Shown piece after piece: positions 55,455-64,000 of a stretch of DNA of 64,000 nt; position 1 is the stretch's first letter, and each line of letters starts with the position of its first letter. The position numbers and the translations under genes are program-made. This DNA comes from Candidatus Enterococcus huntleyi (GTDB taxonomy: Bacteria; Bacillota; Bacilli; Lactobacillales; Enterococcaceae), in the NCBI RefSeq assembly GCF_009933175.1, contig NZ_MAEJ01000003.1, positions 62,001-126,000 of the forward strand. Direction: 5' to 3'. Under the pieces are notes generated by a model. That model worked only from the letters and a program-made list of their open reading frames with translations. It made no database searches and was not told where the DNA came from.

Positions 55455-56380
55455 TGGAAGACGTAGGAAAAGAACTTTCAAAAATAGTCAAACAACGAAA
55501 TTACCTTGATCGGTTCACTGAAATGATGAATGAGGTCTTAGCGGACAAGGATGTTCAACAATTCTTGGCTGAGCACAAAGAGAAATTGACACAAGAGGAT
55601 ATAGAAAAAAGCTATGCCAAATTGTATGAATTTGTCCAAGAAAAACGGAAATATCAATTAAATGATCCAACCATGATTGCTCCGGGATACGAGCCACAAT
55701 TAGTCTTAAACTTTCATTATGTAGATGTCACCTATGTGCCGACAGAAGCCCTCGTTGCTAGACGACGATTAGAAGAGATTAAAAGTCGGATTCATGCGAT
55801 GGATATGCCAAAAGATATCCAAAATGCTTCGTTCAAAACATTTGAGAATACAAGTGGACGAGGTGAGGCATTGTCTGCGGCCCTTGATTTTATCGAAGGC
55901 TATACAAGTGATCGACAAGCTTTTCATAAGGGGCTCTATCTGGTAGGTAGTTTTGGTATCGGTAAAACTTATTTATTAGGGGCAATTGCTGGTGAGCTTG
56001 CGGTTGCAGGATTTAGTACGACCCTTGTGCATTTTCCAACCTTTGCAGTGGAAATGAAACAGGCAATTGGTAAAGATCAAGTAGCTGAAAAACTAGATGC
56101 CGTAAAAAAATCACAAGTTTTAATGATTGATGATATTGGTGCTGATGCAATGAGTAGTTGGATTCGTGATGAAGTCTTTGGCGTTATTCTGCAGTATCGA
56201 ATGCAAGAACAATTGCCAACTTTCTTCTCTTCTAATTTTTCTATGGAGGAATTGGAAGATCATCTGTCGGTTACTCAACGTGGAGATGAAGAACCATTGA
56301 AAGCGAAACGAATTATGGAAAGAATTCGCTATTTAACAAAAGAAGTTTGGATGTCTGGGAAAAATCGCCGTAATGGCTAG
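55454..56380 (+). CDS. dnaI: Primosomal helicase loader DnaI
   Basis: DnaI is an AAA+ loader of the replicative helicase. The 308-residue chain has an N-terminal helicase-binding domain and a C-terminal AAA+ domain with Walker A GSFGIGKTYLL near residue 170, Walker B VLMIDDIGAD near 222 and a C-terminal arginine-bearing sensor (AKRIMERIRYL). Length is normal. It overlaps dnaB by one base, and a lipoprotein gene follows 32 bp downstream. Confidence 0.95.
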   Translation: MEDVGKELSKIVKQRNYLDRFTEMMNEVLADKDVQQFLAEHKEKLTQEDIEKSYAKLYEFVQEKRKYQLNDPTMIAPGYEPQLVLNFHYVDVTYVPTEALVARRRLEEIKSRIHAMDMPKDIQNASFKTFENTSGRGEALSAALDFIEGYTSDRQAFHKGLYLVGSFGIGKTYLLGAIAGELAVAGFSTTLVHFPTFAVEMKQAIGKDQVAEKLDAVKKSQVLMIDDIGADAMSSWIRDEVFGVILQYRMQEQLPTFFSSNFSMEELEDHLSVTQRGDEEPLKAKRIMERIRYLTKEVWMSGKNRRNG

Positions 56381-56412
56381 TACTAGTATTCTACAGTGGA
56401 AGGTGTAGTTCA

Positions 56413-56901
56413 ATGAAAAAAGGGTTACTAAGCAGCTTATGTATCGTTGGATTGACGCTGATTTTAGTCGGCTGCTCTAATCAAAATAAAAAAAGTGAAG
56501 CTCGTTCAGAGTCAAGTCAAATAAGCACCACATCGACACAAGGATCTGGAGAAGATGAGGGGACAGAAATGACAACAAGTGAAGACAAAAGTCACGTTCG
56601 TTCTAAATTTACAGCTACTTTAAGTGAGGATGCCACACAAAGTGAAAAGGATAGTGAACAGATTCGCTTAATTTTAAGCGAGGTTAATGCTGAGGAAGAC
56701 CCAGAAAACATTTTACCCATGTTATCTAATGATGGCGTCATCTTAAATGTTAAGAAGGATCAACTAGGTGAAGATACTTCCATAGAGGTGCTGAAAAAGG
56801 GCTCAAAGATTACTTTCGTTCTAAAAGGAATCCCTATGATGACTATGTCTTTGCCGCCACAAGTAGCCGGGAATTCTGTGGAACAGGTAACAGCTAACTA
56901 A
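56413..56901 (+). CDS. Lipoprotein of unknown function (162 aa)
   Basis: The precursor starts MKKGLLSSLCIVGLTLILVGCSN, a signal peptide with lipobox VGCS and lipidated C21. A linker rich in S, T and E follows, then a short domain (ATLSEDATQSEKDSEQIRLI to the end) with no recognised family. It may share the dnaI transcript, since only 32 bp and no terminator separate them; a ribosome binding site GGAAGGTG is present. A double terminator follows. Confidence 0.7.
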   Translation: MKKGLLSSLCIVGLTLILVGCSNQNKKSEARSESSQISTTSTQGSGEDEGTEMTTSEDKSHVRSKFTATLSEDATQSEKDSEQIRLILSEVNAEEDPENILPMLSNDGVILNVKKDQLGEDTSIEVLKKGSKITFVLKGIPMMTMSLPPQVAGNSVEQVTAN

Positions 56902-56949
56902 CATACGAATAGAAGCTTTTTATGTGAGTTTTCCTTGAATAAACGAATC

Positions 56950-56996
56950 AAAGTGAATAATGATTGGAAGCAATTTCCGATAGTTATTCACTTTTT
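56950..56996 (+). terminator. Terminator after the lipoprotein gene
   Basis: An 11-bp perfect stem (56950-56960 with 56984-56994) plus an inner ATTGGAA/TTCCGAT stem with one G-T pair precedes TTTTTCATTTT. Confidence 0.85.
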
Positions 56997-57018
56997 CATT
57001 TTGACTTTTTATTAAACG

Positions 57019-57108
57019 GCTCCTCATTTTGAATGTTTTTTTCCAATGTTATCGATTATGTATTTGTCTCTACTAATAATCATTAAATGAGGGGCTTCTC
57101 TTTTTTTT
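57019..57108 (+). terminator. Second hairpin with T-run before trmK
   Basis: GCTCCTCATTT (57019-57029) pairs with AAATGAGGGGC (57085-57095), with one G-T pair and a 55-base loop, before TTCTC and eight T residues. It may be a second terminator or an attenuator of the trmK operon. Confidence 0.5.
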
Positions 57109-57149
57109 CACAGTAAGAATGATATAATAATGAACGAAGGAGTGGCGCT

Positions 57150-57851
57150 ATGAATCAACAAGAATTATCTACACGACTAGCGACGGTAGGGGCCTTTGTT
57201 CCCGAGGGTGCACATCTGGCTGATATCGGCTCAGATCATGCTTATTTACCAGTTGCTTTAGTACTTGATAAAAAAATAGATTTTGCTGTAGCAGGAGAAG
57301 TAGTTCAAGGACCGTTTACCTCAGCAGTGAATCAAGTGAAAAAAAATAATCTTAGTCAACAAATCACGGTACGATTGGCTAGTGGCTTAGAGGCAATTAT
57401 CCCAGAAGATGAAATAACTGCGATTACGATTGCAGGCATGGGTGGTAGCTTAATTCGAGATATATTGGCACAAGGGCAGGCTAATAACAAATTATCTGGA
57501 GACGAGCGCTTAATTCTTCAACCCAACATTGGGGAGAAGACGTTACGGACTTGGCTGATGAACGAGTCCTATGAGATTATTGCTGAACGTATTTTGGAAG
57601 AAAATCAGAAAATCTATGAAGTAATTGTTGCTGAAAAAGTAGCCCAACCAATCAACTATTCTCAGGAGCAATTGTTATTCGGTCCAATTTTAGGAAAAGA
57701 AAAAAATGCTGTTTTTCTAAAAAAATGGCAACGAGAGCTGAAGCAAAGGAAGCATGTCTTGCAGCAGCTGTCATTAGCAGAAACTGTTCCGAGTGGCAAG
57801 GTCGCGCAAGTTGAGGCTGAAATCAAACAAATTGAGGAGTGCTTAGCATGA
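57150..57851 (+). CDS. trmK: tRNA (adenine(22)-N1)-methyltransferase TrmK
   Basis: TrmK methylates A22 of certain bacterial tRNAs with SAM. The 233-residue protein has the SAM-binding motif HLADIGSDHAYLPVAL near residues 22-37, ITIAGMGGSLIRDIL and a C-terminal coiled coil (QRELKQRKHVLQQLSLA). Normal length. A TATAAT-like -10 lies just upstream (near 57122). It overlaps the Nif3-family gene by 4 bp (ATGA), a pair conserved across Firmicutes. Confidence 0.95.
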   Translation: MNQQELSTRLATVGAFVPEGAHLADIGSDHAYLPVALVLDKKIDFAVAGEVVQGPFTSAVNQVKKNNLSQQITVRLASGLEAIIPEDEITAITIAGMGGSLIRDILAQGQANNKLSGDERLILQPNIGEKTLRTWLMNESYEIIAERILEENQKIYEVIVAEKVAQPINYSQEQLLFGPILGKEKNAVFLKKWQRELKQRKHVLQQLSLAETVPSGKVAQVEAEIKQIEECLA

Positions 57852-58972
57852 CAAAATTAACGGGAAACGAATTTATCCAACGATTCGAAACCTATTGTCC
57901 ATTGTGGCTGGCCGAAGAAGGGGATCCCGTAGGCTTACATATTGGCACTTTGAATAAACCAATTGAGCGGGTGATGATGACTTTAGATGTTCGACCAGAA
58001 GTTGTGTCTGAAGCAATTGAGAAGAAAATTGACTTATTGATTGCTAAACATCCTCCAATTTTCCGACCAGTCTCTCGACTCACAACGGATGATCCTCAAC
58101 AAAAAATGTATGCAGATTTGCTTGCTAACAACGTTGCTGTCTATGCAGCGCATACGAATATGGATATAATCGAAAATGGGTTGAATGATTGGTTTTGTGA
58201 GGCATTAGATCTACAAGTAGAAGACTATTTGACCAAAACACATGAGATTCCTTATGAGAAATTGGCAGTTTATGTGCCAGTCGAGGCTGCTCAACAAATG
58301 AGAGAAGCGTTAGCTGATGCGGGTGCTGGAGAACAAGGAAATTACCAACATACTAGTTTTTCGACGATTGGCACAGGACGTTTTACTCCTATCGGGTCAG
58401 CGAATCCGGTGATTGGAGAGTTGAATCGCCCTGAGCAAGTTCAAGAAGCTAAAATCGAAGTGATTTTTCCAAAACCATTAGAAAAGGCTGTGCTCAAGGT
58501 GATGCATGAGGCACATCCTTATGAAGAACCAGCTTACGATTTATTTTCTTTAAATAATCCACCAAAAACGTATGGCTTAGGCCGCGTGGGCACGCTAACA
58601 GATACTCTTCCTTTACCTGAATTTATTGCCAAAGTGAAGGAGACTTTCCATTTAGATGGCCTTCGAATAGTTGAACCAGCTGAAAAATTATCTACTGTAA
58701 AACGAGTAGCTATTTGTGGTGGAAGTGGCGAAAAATTCTATAAGGATGCCATTAATAAAAAAGCAGATGTCTATATCACAGGGGATATTTATTATCATAC
58801 TGCCCATGATATGCAAGCTGCTGGAATAACTGCAATTGATCCAGGGCATTATATAGAGAGTTTATGTAAAGAAAAAATGGTTGAACAATTTAATCAATGG
58901 AAACGAGAAAATAACTGGGAAGTCGACTTTTTGATTTCAGAAACTTCAACCCAACCATTCGCATTTAAATAA
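57848..58972 (+). CDS. Nif3-like dinuclear metal center protein (YqfO)
   Basis: The 374-residue protein is of the YqfO type: a Nif3 domain ([31 protein letters not shown], and a C-terminal [26 protein letters not shown]) with an inserted PII-like domain in the middle (about 125-235; [21 protein letters not shown]). The histidines, Asp and Glu of the dinuclear site are present. The function is unsettled; GTP cyclohydrolase-I-related activity has been discussed for the family. ATG 57848 behind GAGGAG, coupled to trmK. Confidence 0.92.
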   Translation: MTKLTGNEFIQRFETYCPLWLAEEGDPVGLHIGTLNKPIERVMMTLDVRPEVVSEAIEKKIDLLIAKHPPIFRPVSRLTTDDPQQKMYADLLANNVAVYAAHTNMDIIENGLNDWFCEALDLQVEDYLTKTHEIPYEKLAVYVPVEAAQQMREALADAGAGEQGNYQHTSFSTIGTGRFTPIGSANPVIGELNRPEQVQEAKIEVIFPKPLEKAVLKVMHEAHPYEEPAYDLFSLNNPPKTYGLGRVGTLTDTLPLPEFIAKVKETFHLDGLRIVEPAEKLSTVKRVAICGGSGEKFYKDAINKKADVYITGDIYYHTAHDMQAAGITAIDPGHYIESLCKEKMVEQFNQWKRENNWEVDFLISETSTQPFAFK

Positions 58973-58986
58973 AGGAGAGAATAATC

Positions 58987-60216
58987 ATGTACGAAAATTT
59001 ATTGCCACGTTTTTTACGTTATGTTAAAACAGAAACACGCTCGGATGCGACAAGCAAAACAACACCTTCAACACCGACACAGGTTGCCTTTGCTCAAGTA
59101 CTTAAGAAAGAATTGGAAGAATTAGGTTTATCAGATGTGTCTTACAATGACGCAAATGGCTTTGTTATTGCAACACTTCCGAGCAATACGGAGAAAGACG
59201 TTCGCTCAATTGGCTTCATTGCTCACATGGATACTGCTGATTTCAATGCTGTGAATGTAACGCCACAAATTATTGAAGACTATGATGGCGAGTCGACTAT
59301 CCAATTAGATAAGGAAGGGAAATTCACGCTAAATACCAAAGATTTCCCTAATTTGAAAAACTATGCCGGACAAACATTAATTACAACGGATGGAACGACC
59401 TTGCTAGGTTCGGATGATAAATCCGGTATTGCGGAAATCATGACGGCTATGGAGATTCTATTGGCGAATCCTGAGATTAAACATGGAACAATCAAAGTTG
59501 CTTTTGGACCAGATGAAGAAATTGGCGTTGGCGCGGACAAATTCGATGTGAACGAATTTGCGGTGGATTTCGCTTATACGATGGACGGGGGACCTGTAGG
59601 CGAATTACAATATGAAACCTTTAGCGCCGCTCAAGCAGATATCACTATCCAAGGTAAAAATGTCCATCCTGGTACGGCGAAAGACACGATGATCAATGCC
59701 TTACAATTGGCAGTTGATTTTCAAAATGCTTTGCCACAAGATGAAGTTCCTGAAAAAACTTCGGGATATGAAGGCTTCTTCCATTTAATGGCTTTGACAG
59801 GTACACCTGAGGAAGCTAAGATGAGTTATATTATCCGAGATCATTCTCGTGAAAAATTTGAAGCGCGTAAGCAATTAATCTTGTCTGTTCAAGAAAAATT
59901 AAATGCGCAATTTGATCAAGAACGTGTCCAAATTCATATGTACGATCAATATTACAATATGAAAGAAATTATTGAAGAAGATATGAGTATCATCGAATTA
60001 GCTAAACAAGCAATGATTGAACTAGACATTAAGCCAATCATCGAACCTGTTCGTGGGGGAACGGATGGCTCGAAAATTTCTTATATGGGTATTCCGACGC
60101 CGAATATCTTTGCCGGTGGCGAGAATATGCATGGCCGCTTCGAATTTGTTTCTCTACAATCAATGGAGAAAGCAACGGATGTTATCATCAAAATTGCTGA
60201 AAATAACGCAAAATAA
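58987..60216 (+). CDS. pepT: Tripeptide aminopeptidase T
   Basis: PepT removes the N-terminal residue from tripeptides in the cytoplasm. This M20B zinc peptidase of 409 residues has the first metal ligands in [13 protein letters not shown] and [16 protein letters not shown], the catalytic Glu in [14 protein letters not shown] and an YTMDGG segment. Normal length. It follows the Nif3-family gene by 14 bp with AAAGGAGAG. Confidence 0.95.
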   Translation: MYENLLPRFLRYVKTETRSDATSKTTPSTPTQVAFAQVLKKELEELGLSDVSYNDANGFVIATLPSNTEKDVRSIGFIAHMDTADFNAVNVTPQIIEDYDGESTIQLDKEGKFTLNTKDFPNLKNYAGQTLITTDGTTLLGSDDKSGIAEIMTAMEILLANPEIKHGTIKVAFGPDEEIGVGADKFDVNEFAVDFAYTMDGGPVGELQYETFSAAQADITIQGKNVHPGTAKDTMINALQLAVDFQNALPQDEVPEKTSGYEGFFHLMALTGTPEEAKMSYIIRDHSREKFEARKQLILSVQEKLNAQFDQERVQIHMYDQYYNMKEIIEEDMSIIELAKQAMIELDIKPIIEPVRGGTDGSKISYMGIPTPNIFAGGENMHGRFEFVSLQSMEKATDVIIKIAENNAK

Positions 60217-60270
60217 CTCACGTGAGCTGAATTCAATAAATCATCTTTTTGAAAATTAGAATAAGTTAAG

Positions 60271-60310
60271 AAAAAGAACTGGGTTTCCTTAGAAATTTAG
60301 TTCTTTTTTT
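60271..60310 (+). terminator. Terminator after pepT
   Basis: AAAAAGAACT (60271-60280) pairs with AGTTCTTTTT (60299-60308), within a T-run. Confidence 0.75.
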
Positions 60311-60384
60311 CTGATCTAACGATTTACCTTTGCAACTGACCACAGAATAAGGTACGCTAGTAACGTGTGATTTGGAGGGAAACT

Positions 60385-60669
60385 ATGAACGATTTATTAC
60401 AAGCACTATTGAATAACCCCTTGTGGTTTTATCTATTTATCGTAAACGTCTATTTGTTTTGTCTAATGGGGTATGATAAACGCAAAGCCCAAAAGAAACA
60501 ATGGCGTGTCCCAGAGAGCAATCTTTTATTTGTCGGATTACTTGGTGGTGGGCTAGGTGGATTATTAGCGCAAAAAGTCTTTCATCACAAGACGCGTAAG
60601 CGAAAATTTTACATTTGTTTCTTACTTGGTGTTGTAACAGATGCTGTGTTGCTCTACTTTTTCCATTAA
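60385..60669 (+). CDS. DUF1294 family small membrane protein
   Basis: A 94-residue membrane protein with three hydrophobic helices and the DUF1294 core MGYDKRKAQKKQWRVPESNLL followed by a GLLGGGLGGLLAQKVFHHKTRK loop. Function unknown. The ATG at 60385 behind TTGGAGGGA is chosen over the GTG at 60367. It lies 24 bp upstream of a larger membrane protein gene. Confidence 0.88.
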   Translation: MNDLLQALLNNPLWFYLFIVNVYLFCLMGYDKRKAQKKQWRVPESNLLFVGLLGGGLGGLLAQKVFHHKTRKRKFYICFLLGVVTDAVLLYFFH

Positions 60670-60693
60670 TAGATATTGAATTGAGGAACTTTT

Positions 60694-61737
60694 ATGAAAA
60701 AAAATAATACACTCAAAGTGCTATTTAACTTAGTGGTTTTAGGCGCTATGATCGGCATCATTTATTACCTTATACAAAGTTCATTAGCTGATATATTTGC
60801 AGAGCTGCGTTCGACTAGTCCGATTGTCTTGGCTGGAATTTTTCTTATTGGTATTATTTATTTATTCGTCGAAGGCCAATCAATCAAAGAAATTGCTAAG
60901 CATTTTCAATCCAATTTTTCTAAGCAAGATGGCTTTTGGACGTCCTGTTATGTCGCTTTTTATCGAATTATTACCTTTGGAACAGGTACACTCGTATCAG
61001 AAGTTTATTTTTATCGAAAAAAAGGTTTGAAGGCTTCTCAAGGTGTTGGCGTGACAGCCTTACACATGGTAATGTACAAATTTGCAGTCATTACCTATGC
61101 CGTCGCTGGATTAATCATTCAGTTTTCGTTATTTTACTCGAATTCGCCTAAGATGATTCCCTTTATTTTAGCAGGAATGATTTTGACAATCGTCCTGATT
61201 GCCGTTCTTTTTGCCTTGTCTAGTAGCATCAATTTGCAAGTCTTATTACTTATTATTGCCAATAAACTCTTTAAAAGTGAAAAACTGAGAAGCTGGGTAG
61301 ATGCCGGTAATTTGCAAATCTATTCGCTTCGAGAGACTGTGCGCACCATTATGCTAGATAGAACAGCTGTCTGGAGAATTTATTCTTGGAATGTTTTAAA
61401 GCTGGCATTATGGTATATAATTCCTTATTTCGTGTTAATGAATAATCATCCTAGCTTAGATTTTTTACAAGCATTTTCATTCACTAGCTTTGCTGTCATT
61501 TTAGCTGGAGTTGTCCCAACACCTGGTGGAATTGGTTCTTTTGAATTTGTTTATCTTCTATTATTCCGCCCACTTGTCGGAACTGTTGATGCTATTTCTT
61601 CTGTTTTATTGTATCGTTTTGGGACATTTGTACTACCTTTTCTGTTAGGTTTTGTGTATGTACTGATTGAACGAAGAAAGAAAATTCATGAAGAGATTCA
61701 AGAGGCAAAAAAAGAGCGAAAAGCGATGAATGACTGA
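60694..61737 (+). CDS. UPF0104/YbhN-type (MprF-like flippase region) membrane protein
   Basis: The 347-residue protein has about eight membrane helices and the family pattern of the lysylphosphatidylglycerol synthase transmembrane region: an RIITFGTGTLVSEVYFYRKKGL segment and AGVVPTPGGIGSFEFVYLLLF. It has only the membrane half of MprF, with no aminoacyl-transferase domain, so it cannot by itself make lysyl-lipid. A role in lipid or glycolipid translocation is inferred. Likely cotranscribed with the DUF1294 gene. Confidence 0.85.
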   Translation: MKKNNTLKVLFNLVVLGAMIGIIYYLIQSSLADIFAELRSTSPIVLAGIFLIGIIYLFVEGQSIKEIAKHFQSNFSKQDGFWTSCYVAFYRIITFGTGTLVSEVYFYRKKGLKASQGVGVTALHMVMYKFAVITYAVAGLIIQFSLFYSNSPKMIPFILAGMILTIVLIAVLFALSSSINLQVLLLIIANKLFKSEKLRSWVDAGNLQIYSLRETVRTIMLDRTAVWRIYSWNVLKLALWYIIPYFVLMNNHPSLDFLQAFSFTSFAVILAGVVPTPGGIGSFEFVYLLLFRPLVGTVDAISSVLLYRFGTFVLPFLLGFVYVLIERRKKIHEEIQEAKKERKAMND

Positions 61738-61783
61738 GAATCTGTTTAACTTTTAAACAAAACGTCAAATTGAATTTTTAAAA

Positions 61784-61834
61784 ATAATGACCCAGGGAAA
61801 TCCAGCGAGGCTGAAATTTCCTGGGTCATTTTAT
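61784..61834. terminator. Terminator between converging genes
   Basis: A long stem (arms around 61784-61800 and 61816-61832, core ATGACCCAGG) gives T residues on both strands and serves both the plus-strand membrane gene and the facing dehydrogenase gene. Confidence 0.85.
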
Positions 61835-61880
61835 TATCTTATGATGAGGATAGGAAGTAACACTGTCGTTTTTTGATTGG

Positions 61881-62897
61881 TTAGTTGACAGTAATCACTA
61901 ATTTACCGATTGTGCGGTTCGTTTCTAAGCGACGATGGGCTTCAAAAATAGTCTCCGGAGTCAATCCTTGTAATGTTTCTGTATGAGTTGATGTAAGTTT
62001 CCCAGCTGCTAAAAGTTCAGCAATTTTCTCTAGGATTATCCCTTGCGATTCGATTTGATAGTCATAATCAGTTTTTGCAAACATGTATTCCCAATCAAAA
62101 CTAGCTGATTTATTTTTCAAAATAGATAGGTTAACGGGCTCTTTTGCTTCAACTATGGAGGCTAAATGGCCAAATGGAGCTAAAAATTTGGCCATTGGCT
62201 CATAGTAAAAATCGGTAGAATGTAGTAATAAAATTCTGCGGATTTCTGTTAGATTTAACTGTTTCATCTGCTCAACTAAATCTTTTCGGTGATTAAGAGA
62301 AATATCGGCACCCATTTGTTTAATCCACTCGGAGGTCTCAGATCTAGAAGCAGTCGCTAAGACATTTAGACCCACCCATTTTGCTAATTGAATAGCCACT
62401 GACCCAACTCCACCGGCTCCGTTGACAATCAGAATCGTTTCATCTAGGTTGGCTTTTTCCTTGGCTTGTAGACCCATTTTTTCAAATAAGACTTCAAAGG
62501 CAGTGAGGCTCGTTAATGGCAACGCCGCAGCTTTTTCCGACGAGATTGCTTCGGGAACCTTAGCAATTAGACGAGAATCCACAACTTGATGCTCCGCGTA
62601 ACTACCCGCCCGTTTGTTGGTACCACTATACATTACTCGATCGCCAATAGAAAAATCAGACACATCCGTTCCTACATTAATAATTTTACCGACTGCATCA
62701 AACCCTAAAATTTTCCATTGATTCGCTGCAAAGGTTTGGCGTAATTTGGTATCAACTGGATTAACAGAGATTGCCTCAATCTTTACTAATACATCTTGTG
62801 GTGTCAGTTCATCCAATGTCCATTCAATTTCTTCAAATTGGTTTCCCTCTAGTAGGGCGAAGCCTTCTTTAAAGGCAATTGCTCTTGTTTTCATCAT
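61881..62897 (-). CDS. Zinc-type alcohol dehydrogenase/quinone oxidoreductase family protein
   Basis: A medium-chain dehydrogenase of 338 residues with an N-terminal GroES-like domain (SVNPVDTKLRQTFAANQWKILGFDAVGKI) and a C-terminal NADPH-binding domain with NGAGGVGSVAIQLAKWVG. The catalytic zinc cysteines and histidine are missing, as in the NADPH:quinone reductase branch. The substrate is unknown. The start is the ATG at 62897, 5 bp after AGGAG, or the adjacent one at 62894; an upstream TTG at 62912 precedes that site and is rejected. Confidence 0.85.
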   Translation of the reverse strand: MMKTRAIAFKEGFALLEGNQFEEIEWTLDELTPQDVLVKIEAISVNPVDTKLRQTFAANQWKILGFDAVGKIINVGTDVSDFSIGDRVMYSGTNKRAGSYAEHQVVDSRLIAKVPEAISSEKAAALPLTSLTAFEVLFEKMGLQAKEKANLDETILIVNGAGGVGSVAIQLAKWVGLNVLATASRSETSEWIKQMGADISLNHRKDLVEQMKQLNLTEIRRILLLHSTDFYYEPMAKFLAPFGHLASIVEAKEPVNLSILKNKSASFDWEYMFAKTDYDYQIESQGIILEKIAELLAAGKLTSTHTETLQGLTPETIFEAHRRLETNRTIGKLVITVN

Positions 62898-63277
62898 ACA
62901 TTCTCCTATCAATTAGAGTGGCGTTATAATAGTTATTCTTCGATTTTTTCCTACAACTGTCGTATTTATTATCTATCAGTGTATCATTATTGTCTCTTTT
63001 AAGGCAATGAATTCTACCCAACATTTCTCCGGTAATAGCAGATCAATCCTTGCATTGAAAATGAATGTTAGTGGCGATTATTTAGGTAATAACATGCTAG
63101 AGTGAAATAATGACTTCGACTATGAAATTTGTAAAAATAAACAAAGTCAGTGTAGTAAATTAGAAATATGTAAAAAGTCTTTCCAAAGTAATCAATTATT
63201 CATGGAAAAATAGAAGATACGCGCAAAAATAGTCCTGAAAAAACTTCTTAATAAAAGTTTAAAAAACGTATTATATC
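62898..63277. other. Divergent spacer between the dehydrogenase and clpB
   Basis: The AT-rich spacer has a TATAAT/TATTAT-like sequence close to the dehydrogenase start, useful as its -10 on the minus strand, and no gene. I see no repeat shared with other spacers. Confidence 0.4.
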
Positions 63278-63294
63278 TTTTGACCATTTTTGAC
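63278..63294 (-). promoter_or_regulatory. CtsR operator at clpB
   Basis: Read on the minus strand the site is GGTCAAAAATGGTCAAA, a perfect match to the CtsR heptad tandem (GGTCAAA, three bases, GGTCAAA). It overlaps the -35 element, so CtsR would block polymerase until heat or protein stress removes it. Confidence 0.92.
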
Positions 63295-63308
63295 CAAAGA
63301 GGTATACT
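63280..63308 (+). promoter_or_regulatory. clpB promoter
   Basis: TTGACC (63280-63285) and TATACT (63303-63308) lie 17 bp apart. The start codon is 45 bp downstream behind GTGGAGGAATG. Confidence 0.8.
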
Positions 63309-63353
63309 TATATTCGTAAGGCGAAATTAAGTAAAAAGTGGAGGAATGAATTT

Positions 63354-64000
63354 ATGAATATCGAAAAGATGACCACAACCTTGCAAGAAGCGATTGCTGA
63401 AGCACAAAATGTCGCAATCACTAGAAAACACCAAGAAATAGATATCGCACACCTTTGGAAAATATTCTTACAACCAAGTCATTTTGGTCGTAATTTTTAT
63501 ACAGATGCTGGACTTGATGTAGAGGCTTTTGAACGAGAGATTGATCTAGCTTTAGACGAATATCCAACGGTTTCAGGCGGAAATGTCCAGTACGGACAAA
63601 GCATGAGCCAAAATCTATTTAATCTACTAAATGAAGCAGATAAGCTACGCGAAAGCTTTGGTGATGAATTTCTATCAACAGAGATTGTTATCTTAGCGTT
63701 GATGAAACTTAAAAATTACCGTTTGACAAAGTATCTAATTAAAAACGGTTTGAATGAAAAAGAGTTACGAAAAAATATTGAAACTATGAGAGGGGGAGAA
63801 CGTGTGACTTCTCAAAACCAAGAAGAGCAATACAAAGCGTTAGAAAAATATGGCGTCGATTTGGTGCAACAAGTAAAGAGTGGCAAACAGGACCCAATCA
63901 TCGGTCGTGATGAAGAAATACGAGATGTCATCCGAATTTTATCTAGAAAAACTAAAAACAATCCAGTCTTAATAGGCGAACCTGGGGTGGGTAAAACCGC
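63354..64000 (+). CDS. clpB: ATP-dependent chaperone ClpB (N-terminal part)
   Basis: ClpB is a AAA+ disaggregase that works with DnaK to rescue aggregated proteins. The window holds the first 215 codons: the N-terminal repeat domain ([34 protein letters not shown]), the linker, and the first nucleotide-binding domain as far as its Walker A GEPGVGKT, cut by the window end. The lack of an N-terminal zinc finger argues against ClpE, and the sequence type fits ClpB more than ClpC. A single CtsR site controls it; no CIRCE element is seen. Confidence 0.9.
   Translation, partial: MNIEKMTTTLQEAIAEAQNVAITRKHQEIDIAHLWKIFLQPSHFGRNFYTDAGLDVEAFEREIDLALDEYPTVSGGNVQYGQSMSQNLFNLLNEADKLRESFGDEFLSTEIVILALMKLKNYRLTKYLIKNGLNEKELRKNIETMRGGERVTSQNQEEQYKALEKYGVDLVQQVKSGKQDPIIGRDEEIRDVIRILSRKTKNNPVLIGEPGVGKT

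Overview
The window is AT-rich Firmicutes DNA whose gene order and protein families point to the order Lactobacillales, most likely an Enterococcus or close relative. The order ligA(3' end)-gatC-gatA-gatB-dagK-rlmD, the trio nrdR-dnaB-dnaI, a glutamine transporter with binding domain and permease fused in one chain, a CtsR-controlled clpB, Gram-positive lipoboxes and strong AGGAGG ribosome binding sites all fit. The genus is an inference from family and gene-order memory, not from a database match. I see no rRNA, tRNA, CRISPR array, prophage or intact insertion sequence.

Layout. 1-6.2 kb: end of DNA ligase, GatCAB amidotransferase, lipid kinase DagK, rRNA methyltransferase RlmD and a coupled 42-residue basic protein. 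6.4-22.2 kb: the main accessory block, a glycan-foraging locus. On the minus strand lies a YesL-YesM-YesN membrane protein, histidine kinase and response regulator set. On the plus strand follow a carbohydrate ABC importer (two permeases, one lipoprotein binding protein) and four cytoplasmic glycosidases: GH29 fucosidase, GH20 hexosaminidase, GH38 alpha-mannosidase and GH3 glycosidase. The specificities together fit uptake and intracellular dismantling of N-glycan-type oligosaccharides. The two divergent promoters each carry a cre-like (CcpA) site, and hairpins bracket the binding-protein gene.

22.5-33.9 kb: a secreted six-module GW-repeat protein with an NlpC/P60-type C-terminus, two unrecognised genes, an ACT protein plus its UPF0210 partner, a HAD phosphatase, DUF1149, a TcyP-type cystine symporter, a VOC protein, TrhO and a metallophosphatase. 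The spacers between 29.2 and 33.2 kb hold five diverged copies of a structured repeat. 34-41 kb: Tex, SprT-like, DUF218, MurC, a MaoC-type hydratase and a Bax-inhibitor-1 family protein. 40.8-46.2 kb: a lipoprotein, an aminotransferase, the glutamine-type ABC transporter and a GldA/YbdH-like dehydrogenase.

46.3-64 kb: DNA polymerase I, MutM and CoaE; a 727-bp gene-free stretch with direct and inverted repeats; a peptidoglycan-deacetylase-like protein; a CsbD-like protein; nrdR-dnaB-dnaI-lipoprotein; trmK-nif3-pepT; two small membrane-protein genes; a quinone-oxidoreductase-type dehydrogenase; and the first third of clpB behind a CtsR operator. Most of the window is core housekeeping. The points most worth a second look are the glycan locus with its regulation, the structured repeat family at 29-33 kb, and the repeats at 50.7-51.0 kb.
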